From Lentisphaeria bacterium (GTDB lineage Bacteria > Verrucomicrobiota > Lentisphaeria > Victivallales > Victivallaceae), in contig CAAGED010000020.1 of the NCBI GenBank assembly GCA_900768505.1, positions 47,912 through 111,911 on the forward strand: a stretch of DNA of 64,000 bases. Reading direction: 5' to 3'. The stretch's first letter is position 1. Every line of letters begins with the position of its first letter. The position numbers and the translations under genes are program-made. Shown piece by piece: positions 1 through 9,531 of this stretch. Under the pieces are notes generated by a model. It did not search any database. It saw only the letters and a list, made by a program, of their open reading frames with translations, and was not told where the DNA came from.

Positions 1-201
1 CAGCGTCAACTCCGGCGTGGTGGCTAAATTTTTCCAGTTGTCTCTAATTGATGCTGGCAATTTCTGGAAATTATCCTGATTGCGTTGGAGAATCGCCGCA
101 ATCTGATCCGGCGGCGTATGGACAACTTGAGCGGCCAGTCCGAGAGGCGACGCAATCAAGGCCGCCACCGCCAAAAAACGGGAAATTTTCATCTTTTTCA
201 T
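1..201 (-). CDS. Secreted protein, N-terminal part only
   Basis: The minus strand opens with ATG at 201 and stays open to the left edge, giving about 67 residues. The start MKKMKISRF is followed by a hydrophobic stretch ending in PLGLAAQ, which reads as a Sec signal peptide with cleavage near LAA. An AAGGA motif lies about 8 bases upstream of the ATG. The mature part visible (PPDQIAAILQRNQDNFQ) is polar and I do not recognise a family. The rest of the gene lies outside the window, so no function is proposed. Confidence 0.6.
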   Translation of the reverse strand, partial: MKKMKISRFLAVAALIASPLGLAAQVVHTPPDQIAAILQRNQDNFQKLPASIRDNWKNLATTPELTL

Positions 202-250
202 TTTTTTAATCCTTCTTATTTAAATAAAATGTTTTCAAATACATAAATTT

Positions 251-1234
251 TTATTTTCCCTCAATCATCTCAATAATCCGCCGAACCGAATTTTGAATAA
301 TAATGCCATTATAATCCGCAAGCGCCACATATTCGTCACACACCTCCGGCAAATGCTCAGACATGGTAATTTTTTCACCGATAATGTAGGGTTTCTTAAC
401 CTCCGGATGCGACCGCAGCACCTGCGCAATTGCCACCTGAAAAATTCCCAGGGCAAAAATCACATCCGGTTTGGTTTTGGTCAGCATCTTCAACATCCGG
501 CTGTAAACATTGCCGTCAGCATGCAATTGCAATTCGTCCGAAATCGGACTGCCGACATTTTTTATTGCCAGTCGCAACGCCTGCATAACCTTGCAATCCG
601 AGGCCGAATCCCGGTCACCCAGCATTCCGGCAATGCGTTTTCCGGAGAATTTTCTAAACGCTGCAGTCAGCGTAACACTCATATCCTCCAATAAATTAGC
701 CTCCTCCGACGGGTGTTGCGCCGAAATATTGTGGCACCCCATCACCAAATAAGGCTTACCCCATTTTTTCAGCGGCTTCAATGCATACTCCTCGACAAAA
801 CCATGCACCAGCAGGCCGGAAATTTCCGGATTGCGCAGGAGAAAATCCTTCAACGTATCCCTTTGATCCCAATCTGAACCATAAATCAGTTCATAATCCC
901 GACGTAAACACTCATGAAAGGTTTTATTCAGCATGGGGCCACTGATCAGCGGAGTCATTTCACAAACAAAAATACCGATTTTACTCTTATTGCGCAAGGC
1001 AAACTTCTCCGAAACGAAGAACCCCTTCCGCGGCTCCACAGTCACCACTCCATTAATTACCAGAGTATCCAATGCGGAACTGGCAATACGCCGGCCGATA
1101 TTCAGCTCCGCCGCAATGGCGCGAGCGGACAATTTTTCCCCCAGTCGATATTCGCCGGATTTAATTTTGCCGATTATTCGTTCAGCGACAATCGGGTAGG
1201 TAGCATCAGAATGCGGTTTAGTTTTTAATTTCAT
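251..1234 (-). CDS. GntR-type repressor with LacI-like sensor domain
   Basis: A 327-residue transcription factor. Residues about 10-75 form a GntR-type winged helix (KIKSGEYRLGEKLSARAIAAE, then a wing ending PRKGFFVSEK). Residues about 85-325 read as a periplasmic-binding-protein fold of the LacI/GalR kind (KIGIFVCEM at its start; repeated Rossmann-like strands such as PDVIFALGI). This combination, as in AraR, usually represses sugar-use genes and releases DNA when a sugar binds. The ligand is not readable from sequence. No sugar operon sits beside it; its neighbours are a secreted protein downstream and the broken sensor kinase upstream. Confidence 0.82.
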   Translation of the reverse strand: MKLKTKPHSDATYPIVAERIIGKIKSGEYRLGEKLSARAIAAELNIGRRIASSALDTLVINGVVTVEPRKGFFVSEKFALRNKSKIGIFVCEMTPLISGPMLNKTFHECLRRDYELIYGSDWDQRDTLKDFLLRNPEISGLLVHGFVEEYALKPLKKWGKPYLVMGCHNISAQHPSEEANLLEDMSVTLTAAFRKFSGKRIAGMLGDRDSASDCKVMQALRLAIKNVGSPISDELQLHADGNVYSRMLKMLTKTKPDVIFALGIFQVAIAQVLRSHPEVKKPYIIGEKITMSEHLPEVCDEYVALADYNGIIIQNSVRRIIEMIEGK

Positions 1235-1426
1235 AATAAAAAGCTTTTCAGTTACTCAGACAACTACTGATTTTTTGTGCCAGTTTTTCATTTTTTTTGC
1301 GCCAGATTAATATGAATATACACCCGGAACTATTATTTGTCATGAGCAGAAAAAACAATTTATGATTTTTTTTCAGAAAATTTCAGACTGGGAAGTTTTT
1401 GAGCGATGAATTGTTCCGGGGTAATT

Positions 1427-4400
1427 TCAGGAGAGCCTAAGAGGCAAATCGTGCAATTTATTAAGCTCTACCGGCTTATTCAACACCTCGTAAAAATTGG
1501 ATAAGTCAAAATTAGCCTTGGCCTCAATGTCCGCCGTCACCGCGATTATCGGCAAATTAGCCCACCGGCAGTCGGAGTGAATTTCAGCTGCCAGTTCAGC
1601 ACCGTTCAAATCCGGCATCCACATGTCGGTCATAACCACATCAATATCCGGAGTGTTCCGTAGTATTTGCAACGCTTCAGCACCGGAGGAGGCAAAAAGC
1701 GACTCGACATTGAGTTGTTTTAAATATCCGCCCATAACCCGTAAATTAATCCGGATATCATCCACCACCAATACCTTTATTTTCCGCCCTGCATCCAAAG
1801 TATTCGACGCCGACAATGTCTTACCGTCGCCACTGACCGCCGCCAGTGTTCTGACCCGGTCAAAATGAATGTGAAAGGAAGTGCCCACGCCCAAATCACT
1901 GCGCAGCGAGAGGGTGCCACCCATTTTTTCAGTTAACCTTTTAGCAATCGGCCATCCCAGCCCGGTACCGTCAAAAACTTTAGTTCCCCGGACGTTATGC
2001 TGCTGGACAAACGGATCAAAAATGGTTTTGTAATACTCCGGGGAGACACCAATTCCACTGTCTTCAATAAAAATATCCAACTTTATATCGCTGGAGTCCG
2101 GCAACTGCTCAAACTCAATCCGGCAACGAACGTACCCGATCAGAGTAAATTTCATGGCATTTCCCACAATATTCAGTAAAACCTGCCGCATACTCTGCTC
2201 TCGGATTCTCACCATTGGCAAGCCCTTCGGCTTGATCATCTCTAAACGAAGTCCCTTCTCGTGAGCCTTATGGATAAAAATTGCCTGCAGCTCATCCAGC
2301 AATTCAACCAAGTTACAATTACCATCGGCAAAATTTTCGGTATTTGATTCAATTTTGGAGAGATCCAAAATATCATTGATCAAGCGCAGCAACGCCTTGC
2401 TGGCATGTGCAATACCGGAAGTATATTCATTCATCTCCTCCGGCGTCAATTTTCCATTGCTCAAAAAATCACTGAATCCGATCACCGCATTTAAGGGGGT
2501 ACGGATTTCGTGGCTCATGGTGGCCAAAAACATGCTCTTGGCCACCGCCGCCTGAGCATCTTTCAACGCACTGGTAAGCTCAATCTCTTTCTGATACAAT
2601 TTTTTCAACAGCAAGCGGCTGGCCAGAATCACTTCGAACAATCGCGCCGTCTCCAGCGTTAAATGAATTTCCAGCTCATTGTACGGTATCTGCGAAGTAC
2701 GGTGCAGCTCCAGATGTCCCCAGATTTTTCCCTCAAATTTAATCAGCGCAAAAAGTGTTGAATTGGTAGAACGCATAGTTAAATATCGCTCGCACTCCAC
2801 ATTCAACGCCGAATCATCCGTATTCACACCCCGGATGAAAGTGAAAATATTTTTTTCCAAAATACACTTTTGCAGCAACGGAAAGTCCGGCCATATTCTG
2901 CCATCATAACGTTTAATATTTTCATGTGCATGCCATTGGGCAAAGAGATCACGATTCTCATGTTGATAAGCAACAAAGCAAGTGCCGTTCATGCTGCGTC
3001 CAACCTCCTGAATCAGCAATGCGGCGGCCTGCTCCGGATCGAGCGTCTGCACCAAATTTTCCGTACACTTCTGAAGCATGGTCGATTGAGCCAAATACTG
3101 CTTCAACATGGCATATGAGTTGGTCAATTCTAGCTGCTTTTTTTCTAAATCTACATGCACCTGATGGATTTCACTCATGTTGAAACTCACCCCCAGCAGC
3201 AAATTACGGCCGCCGTAGCTGTTAATTTTCACCTTGTAGGTATGTAGATAACACAACTTTCCGTCCCGGTCAAATGATTCCTGATCAAACTCAATGGAAC
3301 TTTTTTCAAACGCCAGTATATCTTCATTGCGAAATCCATTGCCGACTGCATCACCAAAAACCTGCCCATCGGTATGTCCGACAAAATCCGCCTCCGCAAT
3401 ATTGTAAAAACGCTGCAAATACTTGTTAACCACAATATAACGCCCGTCATTGTCATAATCCTTGACAAAAACCTGACATGGCACCGTATCCAATACCGAC
3501 TGGAATAATTCCGAGGTTTCACGATAATGTTGTTCGCTCCGAATCATATCCGTCTGATCCACCATAGCCTGCAATACGTTTACAATCCGACCATTCTTAA
3601 ATATCGGCATTGTTGAAATATCATACCAGCGATCCAACAATTTCATACGAATTAATTGCGGTTTGCCGGTCAGTAGAGTCCGCTGAACCGGCGAGGAATC
3701 AATATTGCGTTTTTCGGCACACATCAATTCAAAACACCGGGTGCGAATAACCGTTTCCGAGTCGCCGCCAACAATATTCTGCGCTTTGGCATTGTACAAC
3801 CGGATATTCTTATTACAGTCAAAAAGCAGCAGCGGAATCGGCGAAGCATGAAATATCGTCTGCTTAAATTGCGCTTCTGATTCCATGCGGCGGCTGATTT
3901 CAATCCGCTCCAAAAACATTTCGATGGTATTGCCGAGCATATCCAAGGCGGCCTGCTGTTCATTTTCCAAATGATTTATTTTATCGTCGGTAAACCACAA
4001 AAAGCCCCAAATTTGATTATTGACCGACAATTTCCCGGCATAAAAAATCCGACAGAAATTATCATGCAAAAATTTTGCCTCCTCCTCCGACACGTCCGGA
4101 AAACTCTGCCCTTCATTAGCAGCGTGAATAAAAACACTCTTTGTTTCAACCATTTTCTTAGCCAATTGAGGATAACGCGTTTCAGACAAAACTTCCGGCC
4201 AGATGATGGCACGTTTTTCGCAGGGATCAAAAAGTCCATCATCCAAGTTATTGGATAAAATTGTCACTTTCGATACCGAGAGATACTTCGCAATCAGTGC
4301 CGCCACCCTGGCAATCGCAGCCGACGGCGAAATTGGCGAAGTAACAACTTCCAAACACTCCCGGACAATCTGATTTTGCTGCAGCAGTCGCCGCTGAATA

Positions 4401-4435
4401 ACGTTGTGCTCTTCCAGCAATTTAAGCCGGGAGAG
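1427..4435 (-). pseudogene. Hybrid sensor histidine kinase, C-terminal part of a broken gene
   Basis: About 1,000 residues are readable in this frame: a GAF-like domain, two PAS domains (from SEAQFKQTIFHASP and from FQSVLDTVPCQVF), a second GAF-like region, then HisKA with the phospho-accepting His in TMSHEIRTPLN, HATPase_c (N-box NIVGNAMKF, G1 DSGIGV, G2 GTGLGW) and a C-terminal receiver with the Asp of TDMWMPDLNG. The frame stays open upstream to 4618, but residues encoded above about 4435 are an out-of-frame reading of the membrane segment of the preceding fragment. Moving one base joins YWQYRRRQ of that fragment to LSRLKLLEEHN here, so the gene carries a frameshift near 4435. It is the cytoplasmic half of a single giant two-component sensor. 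Confidence 0.75.
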
Positions 4436-5750
4436 CCGTCTGCCGTCGCCGGTACTGCCAGTAAACCACCGAAAAAAGCGCAAAGAACAACACAATACAA
4501 ACCAATACATTAAGCGCGAATGGCGACAGCAATGGCGGCGAAAGATCTTTAAGTGTTGCCTCAAAGAGCATATTATTAACCTGGTCGCTGCGCAGATTGC
4601 GCAGACACTTATCCACAATCGAAATTAACAACGGATCAGTTTCGGCGGTAAACGAAAAGGTGTATGGATAATAATCGTGTGTCAAATCAACCGGGTGCAG
4701 CAGCAGCGATTTAAGCTCACTGTTCTCGTAAATCATCTGCTGGGCGCAACAAATGTTATCCACCGTAAAATCCGCCCGCCGCGCCAGCACCGCCTTATAA
4801 CACTCCATGGCGGAGTCATACTCCCGCACCTGCCACTCCGGGTGAAACTGAGCGGCGTGATGTCGCATATACTGGTCGTTTTTATCCAACGCCACCACCG
4901 GATTTACGCGCTCCCAGTCGTAATAATCCGGGGAAAAAATCCGCACCTGCTGAAGCTTGATATAATCCGCCGCCGTTGTTTCCAATTCATTGTCAGTGGA
5001 AAAATCCCGATAACCGATCCAGCAATCCGCAGAACCGGACTCCAAGAGCTCCCGGGCTGAATTCACGCCCCGGGGCGGTAAAACCTGAAATTCCAAGCTA
5101 CTTCGCCGAGAAACATACTCCAACAAAAAACTGGCAAATCCGCCCACCTGGTTATTTTCCGGCTTAAAATTCTGAATCGGACCGTCGGAGTCACTGAAAA
5201 TCACGTTAATCTTCCACCCCTGCATTTTTTCGATAAATGCTCTCTCCGCCGCCGTAAAATCAACTTCTCCGTAATCCATAGTGCGGAAATATTTCTGATT
5301 TAAAAACGATTCAAAATTGGGCGTGGAAAATCGTATCTGCGTCAAAGCAGAATCAATCTCTTCCGCCAGTTTTTTGTTGCTGATGTTCGTGCAGAAGTAG
5401 GTCAAAAATGGTTCAAAACTACTGAGTACCCGATATTGCCGCTGATTGTCCGACACTCGACCCACCACGGCATCACATTTGCCGGCGTCCAACGCGGCAA
5501 AAAGTTGCGCCATGCTGTCATATTCCGCGATCGTGCAGTTGACGTTATTCCGCTGCAGAAGTTCCCGCAAATTCTGCGTCATCAAATTTCCCTTCTGCAC
5601 CCCGACAATCCGATTATTTAGATCGCTTATTTTTTCAATCCGTCCAACCCGCCGTTCCGCCTTAACCAGCAAGGTGGAGGAATAAAATCCACTGGACAGA
5701 CCGGGAAAAGCATATTTTTTTCGCGCTCCGGACTCTTGCCAAGCGAACAA
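4422..5750 (-). pseudogene. Middle part of the broken sensor kinase: solute-binding domains and membrane segment
   Basis: This frame encodes the end of one bacterial solute-binding domain (SBP_bac_3-like; KISDLNNRIVGVQKG, GKCDAVVGRVSD), a further complete one (from KINVIFSDSDGPIQNF to about RSDQVNNMLF) and a transmembrane helix (LNVLVCIVLFFALFSVVYW) followed by YRRRQ. It joins the upstream fragment at a run of seven A residues on the coding strand (plus-strand T run 5715-5721): adding one A reads SPEREKKYAFPGLSSGFY without a break. It lacks a start of its own that makes sense and ends at a stop at 4422, just inside the kinase frame. Such extracytoplasmic domains usually sense amino acids or other small solutes. 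Confidence 0.7.
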
Positions 5751-6712
5751 ACCACATCAATTTTACCCTGGTCCAGAAGCTTCAGCGCATCGGCAAAGCT
5801 CACATCAACATAGTCAATATCCCAATTATTGATTTTAGCAATTCGGTTCATGTAATCGACATTGTAACCGAAACGGGTTCCGAACTGATTAAATCCATAA
5901 TACCCATCTTCCTGATAAAAGCCGATTCTAATCCGCTTCCGGCTGCGGTCCGTCAACTTCACTGTTTTAAAATATTTTCGAGTCAAGCCATCCAAAAACG
6001 CCGGCTCATTAACCTTCAACGCCTGAGTTGCCTCCTCCAGTTCCCGCAGTAACTTCGGATTGTTTTTGCCGCACACGGTAAAAAACGGCTTGTAGTCAAA
6101 TTGTCTCACCACGCACAACTCCGGCGGGAGCTCCACCACCCGATGCACGAACACATCTGCCCGGCCGCTTTCAACCGCCGCAATTGCATCCTCATAACGG
6201 GCGAAATCAATTGAAGTGTAGGTGATGGCATTATTGCGGGCGAAGAATGCAAAACTCACCTTGGTCGGCTCGGATTTGCCCCAAAACGCCACTTTTAAAT
6301 TACTCCAGCGAAATGGCGAATTGTTTTTCAACTCCTCGTTGTCCGCCCGGGCAATCACTGATAACGGCAACACGCCGCTGGATTGAACCGGAAAATCGTA
6401 AAGTTTTTCCCGCTGGGGAGTTTTCAAAATGTAACTGCCCAAATCAACTTCGCCTTTTTGCAGCATTATGGAACTTGAAATCGGGTCGCTGGGGACAAAC
6501 TCATACTTCCAACCGGCATATTGAGCTAACTTGGCAAAATACTCTACCATATAACCGGAGTAAGAACCGTCGGCGTTGCGCATAAAAATACCATCCTGCC
6601 ATGCTACGCCAACCCGCAGAATTTTTTCTCCGGCCAGTGCATTGCCGCTCAAGGCCAATAAGATCAGAGTAACTGACAAGCAACAAATTTTTTAAAAATA
6701 CCAAGTGAACAT
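5627..6712 (-). pseudogene. N-terminal part of the broken sensor kinase: signal peptide and first solute-binding domains
   Basis: Residues after a signal-like sequence (SVTLILLALSGNALAGEK) form one full SBP_bac_3-type domain (ILRVGVAWQDGIF, GYMVEYFAKLAQYAGW, GEVDLGSYI) and the first half of a second (KRIRIGFYQEDGYYGF, DVVCSLGKSPERE). The frame then falls off into PVCPVDF at the A-run at 5715-5721, where the next fragment continues the domain. In this frame the only start codon near the signal peptide is TTG at 6679. An ATG at 6712 in the same frame gives MFTWYF, a TAA at 6694-6692, and then KICCLSVTLILL, so a stop codon may also interrupt the signal peptide. With two frameshifts and this possible nonsense codon, the gene is probably dead unless the assembly is in error. 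Confidence 0.65.
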
Positions 6713-7221
6713 TTCCCGCCACATAAAAAATTTCTAATTCTCAGCCGATTTCTTCCACCACCGTCAGACTGGAGCCATTAAGGTCATGAAAAAAAGCAGC
6801 GTCCAAATCCGCCGGTCACCCCGGCCTATAAAATGCTTTTTCAGCGACGATGCATATAACTCCAACTGTAACAATTAGATAAATATAACACACATAAGAA
6901 TTTTTTCAAAAATTTTTCTCAGATATTGCCTGCAATTAACCATTTTTTATATTATTTATCAAACTACCACTGATATTATTTTTTCATTGTTAATTTTTCA
7001 GCAAATTATCAAATTATACACATCAATTAACGGGGTGGCTTAATCGGTTATGCAAAGCTTGAGCAAGACTACACGACAAAGATTACGCAATATCAAGATG
7101 TGCGTAAAAATCTGCCATAAAAATTAACTCACTAAACGTTCGCTCTTTGCATAACCCAATTATAAATACCATGCATCAGCACTCAAAAGACAATGTCAAT
7201 TGGCAGCTTTCAATACCCAAC
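6713..7221. other. Non-coding stretch with a perfect 12-bp inverted repeat
   Basis: No gene is supported here. The region is very A+T rich between 6860 and 7020. It contains the inverted repeat listed at 7046-7156. It presumably also holds the promoter of the broken sensor kinase, but I cannot pick one out with confidence. Confidence 0.5.
7046..7156. repeat. 111-bp element bounded by 12-bp inverted repeats
   Basis: GGTTATGCAAAG at 7046-7057 and its exact reverse complement CTTTGCATAACC at 7145-7156 bound 111 bases with no reading frame. The arms are 87 bases apart, too far for a simple terminator, and there is no T-run. The layout resembles a MITE or a solo remnant of an insertion sequence. 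The related sequence AATCGGTTATAC occurs at about 42597, without a second arm. No target-site duplication is obvious. Confidence 0.35.
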
Positions 7222-7530
7222 TTATTCAGCATTCAGCTTGTCAAACAACTCTTCAACCTCCTTAGCCCCATGGGCATATAATTCCGGCTCATTGGGGGAT
7301 ATTTCCTGCAGCAGTCGCAGAAACTCCCCGGCATGAACCAACTCCTCGTCAGCGATATCTGCCAAAACCGCTTTGGCTTTCTCACAATCAACAGAATCCG
7401 CCAGCTGAGTGTAAAGACCAACCGCCTCATATTCGGCCGCCACCATAAAACGGATGGCACGAATCAATTCGTTGCGAGTGAGTTTTTCGCCCGCTTTGGC
7501 AGACAAAAGAGAAGAACAAAATTCCGGCAT
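7222..7530 (-). CDS. Small ferritin-like / rubrerythrin-type diiron protein
   Basis: A 102-residue protein, almost entirely helical, with two ferritin-like helix motifs: AAEYEAVGLY (first metal-binding Glu) and ADEELVHAGEFLRLL (an E-x-x-H pair). The family includes small rubrerythrin-like proteins and the ferritin-like cargo of encapsulins, which oxidise or store iron or scavenge oxidants, mostly in anaerobes. At this length it cannot form the metal site alone unless it dimerises, as encapsulated ferritins do. No encapsulin gene is visible nearby, so the partner is unknown. Start ATG at 7530 is preceded by GGAGG at a normal distance. Confidence 0.72.
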   Translation of the reverse strand: MPEFCSSLLSAKAGEKLTRNELIRAIRFMVAAEYEAVGLYTQLADSVDCEKAKAVLADIADEELVHAGEFLRLLQEISPNEPELYAHGAKEVEELFDKLNAE

Positions 7531-8089
7531 GATAAATCCTCCATGATTTGTACATTTTCATGATGCATAAATGAATTTTTTAGTGATTTTTCATAAAAAT
7601 CCCAATTCACTCCGACTTCAGATAAATTGTGCCGTTAAAATAAAAAGTCAAGTCAAGAATAAATTTTTTATGACAGGAGGGATAATCCTCAACCGATAAA
7701 TTATTTTATCGTGAATAATTCTTAAAATTGTAAATCACAAATCAAAAAGCCACGCTTCAGCAATTACATTTGATATATCATATTTAAACCTATTTCGTGA
7801 TATTTACAAGTGCGGCAAAAAATCTTAAACGGAAAATAAATTATATTTTTTAGTATTAATCCCATCGTTTATGAATGGAACATATAAAATTTTGACGAAA
7901 AAAATTTGTTTTATTCATTCTCCAAAACAATATTGCCATAATTGTGCAACCGATTTTTTTTACTGGCGATGTACCTTGCTGCTTCAACGATTTTTTTATT
8001 TTTTTCTAATTTTTTCCCGGAGTGGACACAAAATGTCCGTTCAGGCATTGTATATTGACTGTAGAAAAACAACTGAAAGGAATTAGACA
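7531..8089. other. A+T-rich non-coding stretch
   Basis: No convincing gene. A 71-codon frame at 7871-8086 has biased, low-complexity composition and no family resemblance. GGACA-CAAAA-TGTCC at 8024-8038 is a short perfect inverted repeat about 50 bases upstream of the next gene and could be an operator; a TATATT at 8051-8056 could be its -10 element. Confidence 0.35.
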
Positions 8090-8440
8090 ATGAAACAACA
8101 ATATGGGATCGAAGACTTAATTATTTTCTTATTCAGCCTTTTGGGATTTGCGCTGTTTGTGACCATTTATTTCCCAGAACCAATTCTTATTGCCCTCTCC
8201 TGGCTCTTATTTTGTATTTTCATCATTATCTTTAAATCAAATTGTGATAACTGCAAGGCAAGGGAAAAGGCAATGAAAAACAACAACGCCTGCGCAAATT
8301 CGGATTTTCAGGAAAAATTACGGGTTCTCTACTTGAAATACACTCTGCTGCCGCCCAACTCAAACACCGCCTCCGCCCCCGGTCATTATCAGTGCAGAAA
8401 ACTCAAATGCAAAGAATTCAACCTGGACAAACGCCGCTGA
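8090..8440 (+). CDS. Small membrane protein, unknown
   Basis: A 116-residue protein with a GAAAGGAATT ribosome site upstream of the ATG. Residues about 10-50 form two closely spaced hydrophobic helices (IIFLFSLLGFALFV; ILIALSWLLFCIFIIIF), followed by a Cys-bearing polar tail (SNCDNCKAREKA and later CRKLKCKEF). The CxxC and CxxxxC pairs might bind metal, but I recognise no family. It stands alone between a minus-strand ferritin-like gene and a convergent WYL regulator. A stem of TTGC/CCCCC pairs at 8446-8475 lies between the convergent genes but has no T-run. Confidence 0.6.
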   Translation: MKQQYGIEDLIIFLFSLLGFALFVTIYFPEPILIALSWLLFCIFIIIFKSNCDNCKAREKAMKNNNACANSDFQEKLRVLYLKYTLLPPNSNTASAPGHYQCRKLKCKEFNLDKRR

Positions 8441-8486
8441 AGCTCTTGCTCCCCCATTGACAACCTGGGGGGCAATAATTCACCGG

Positions 8487-9461
8487 TCAATAACCTGAAA
8501 GCATTTTTTGCAGAATTTCCTTGAGTTCAGCGCGAAGCTCCGCAGGCTCTAAAAGCGTCGCCCTGCCCTGCTGGGACAAAAGAAATGGAAAGAGAATTTC
8601 CCGTGCCACCGCCGGAATATCAACCGTATTGTCAGAATTTATCTTTTGCCCGCTGTGCAAAGGATGCAAAGCGAGCAGATCATGCAAATTGTCCGTGATT
8701 TGCAGCTTGACATTTTCAACCTTTTCAAATCCCAGAAAATCATCCACAGTAACCGAACGAATTATTTTTTCGTCCGGCTCGAAATCGGCAGCTAAAAGCA
8801 ATGCGGACTTCATCCGGTGAACCGCAAAAGTCCGCGGCTTTTTCTTCAAATGGCAAAAACCTTTACTGTACCAGGAATTCTGATAAAATACCAGCGTGTG
8901 CGGCTCAAAAACCCGCTCAGTTATTTCGCCCTTGTAATCGGCATAATCGATTTTAACACATCGGCGGCTTTGCCAGCCGGTGAATACGGTCATAAAAATA
9001 TCATGCTTCAAATTGACGTACAAACCGGATAATACGGTCAAACTCTCCATATTCGCCGTATCCAAGAAATCCGGATTGTTATTCTGCAGTAAATAATCCA
9101 CCGCCCGGCGGATTTTATTTTTCAACGGCGGTGGAAATATCGCCTCGGAAATTCTCGCCCCGATAACGGCGGCCAGCATTTCATTTTCATCCAGCAGCGC
9201 CGGCGCAATAAAATCCCAGCCGTGGTGTTTCAAATAATAACCGTTCTTCCCACGGTCAAATGCCAATGGACAACCGAATTCCTCCTCCAACACCTTCATG
9301 TCCCGCAAAATTGTCTTCTTGGAGCATTCAATCCGCAACTCCTCTTCCACGGCAATCCGGCGAAACTCTTTAACTAAGGATTCAGAATTCGGATAACGGT
9401 TCTCTTTTAGAACGGCGGCGATTCTCGCCAAACGGTGAAGCTGGGCTTTCTGTATCGGCAT
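8487..9461 (-). CDS. WYL-domain transcriptional regulator
   Basis: A 324-residue protein built like YafY/DeoR-type WYL regulators. An N-terminal helix-turn-helix (residues about 8-75, including CSKKTILRDMKVLEEEFG) is followed by a WYL domain (about 150-225) with the typical YADYKGE, EPHTLVFYQNSWYSKGFCH and FAVHRMKSA stretches, and a C-terminal WCX-like extension. WYL domains bind nucleotides or nucleic-acid ligands, and such proteins often control DNA damage or defence genes. There is no partner operon, and the target is not evident. The gene begins with ATG and appears monocistronic. Confidence 0.85.
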   Translation of the reverse strand: MPIQKAQLHRLARIAAVLKENRYPNSESLVKEFRRIAVEEELRIECSKKTILRDMKVLEEEFGCPLAFDRGKNGYYLKHHGWDFIAPALLDENEMLAAVIGARISEAIFPPPLKNKIRRAVDYLLQNNNPDFLDTANMESLTVLSGLYVNLKHDIFMTVFTGWQSRRCVKIDYADYKGEITERVFEPHTLVFYQNSWYSKGFCHLKKKPRTFAVHRMKSALLLAADFEPDEKIIRSVTVDDFLGFEKVENVKLQITDNLHDLLALHPLHSGQKINSDNTVDIPAVAREILFPFLLSQQGRATLLEPAELRAELKEILQKMLSGY

Positions 9462-9531
9462 AATTTATAATCCTTGATTTGGATAAAATTCCATTCAATG
9501 ACAATATTCAAAGAAAAACTACTTGAACAAT

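Noticed and set aside
4436..4618. N-terminal extension of the kinase frame (starts MWISVCAIC)
   Set aside because: It is an out-of-frame reading of the membrane helix region of the middle fragment; the family sequence starts only at LSRLKLLEEHN.
7871..8086. 71-codon plus-strand frame
   Set aside because: Low-complexity Phe/Leu-rich product with no ribosome site and no family resemblance.
8446..8475. Stem-loop TTGC/CCCCC between convergent genes
   Set aside because: No T-run on either strand, so not called a terminator.
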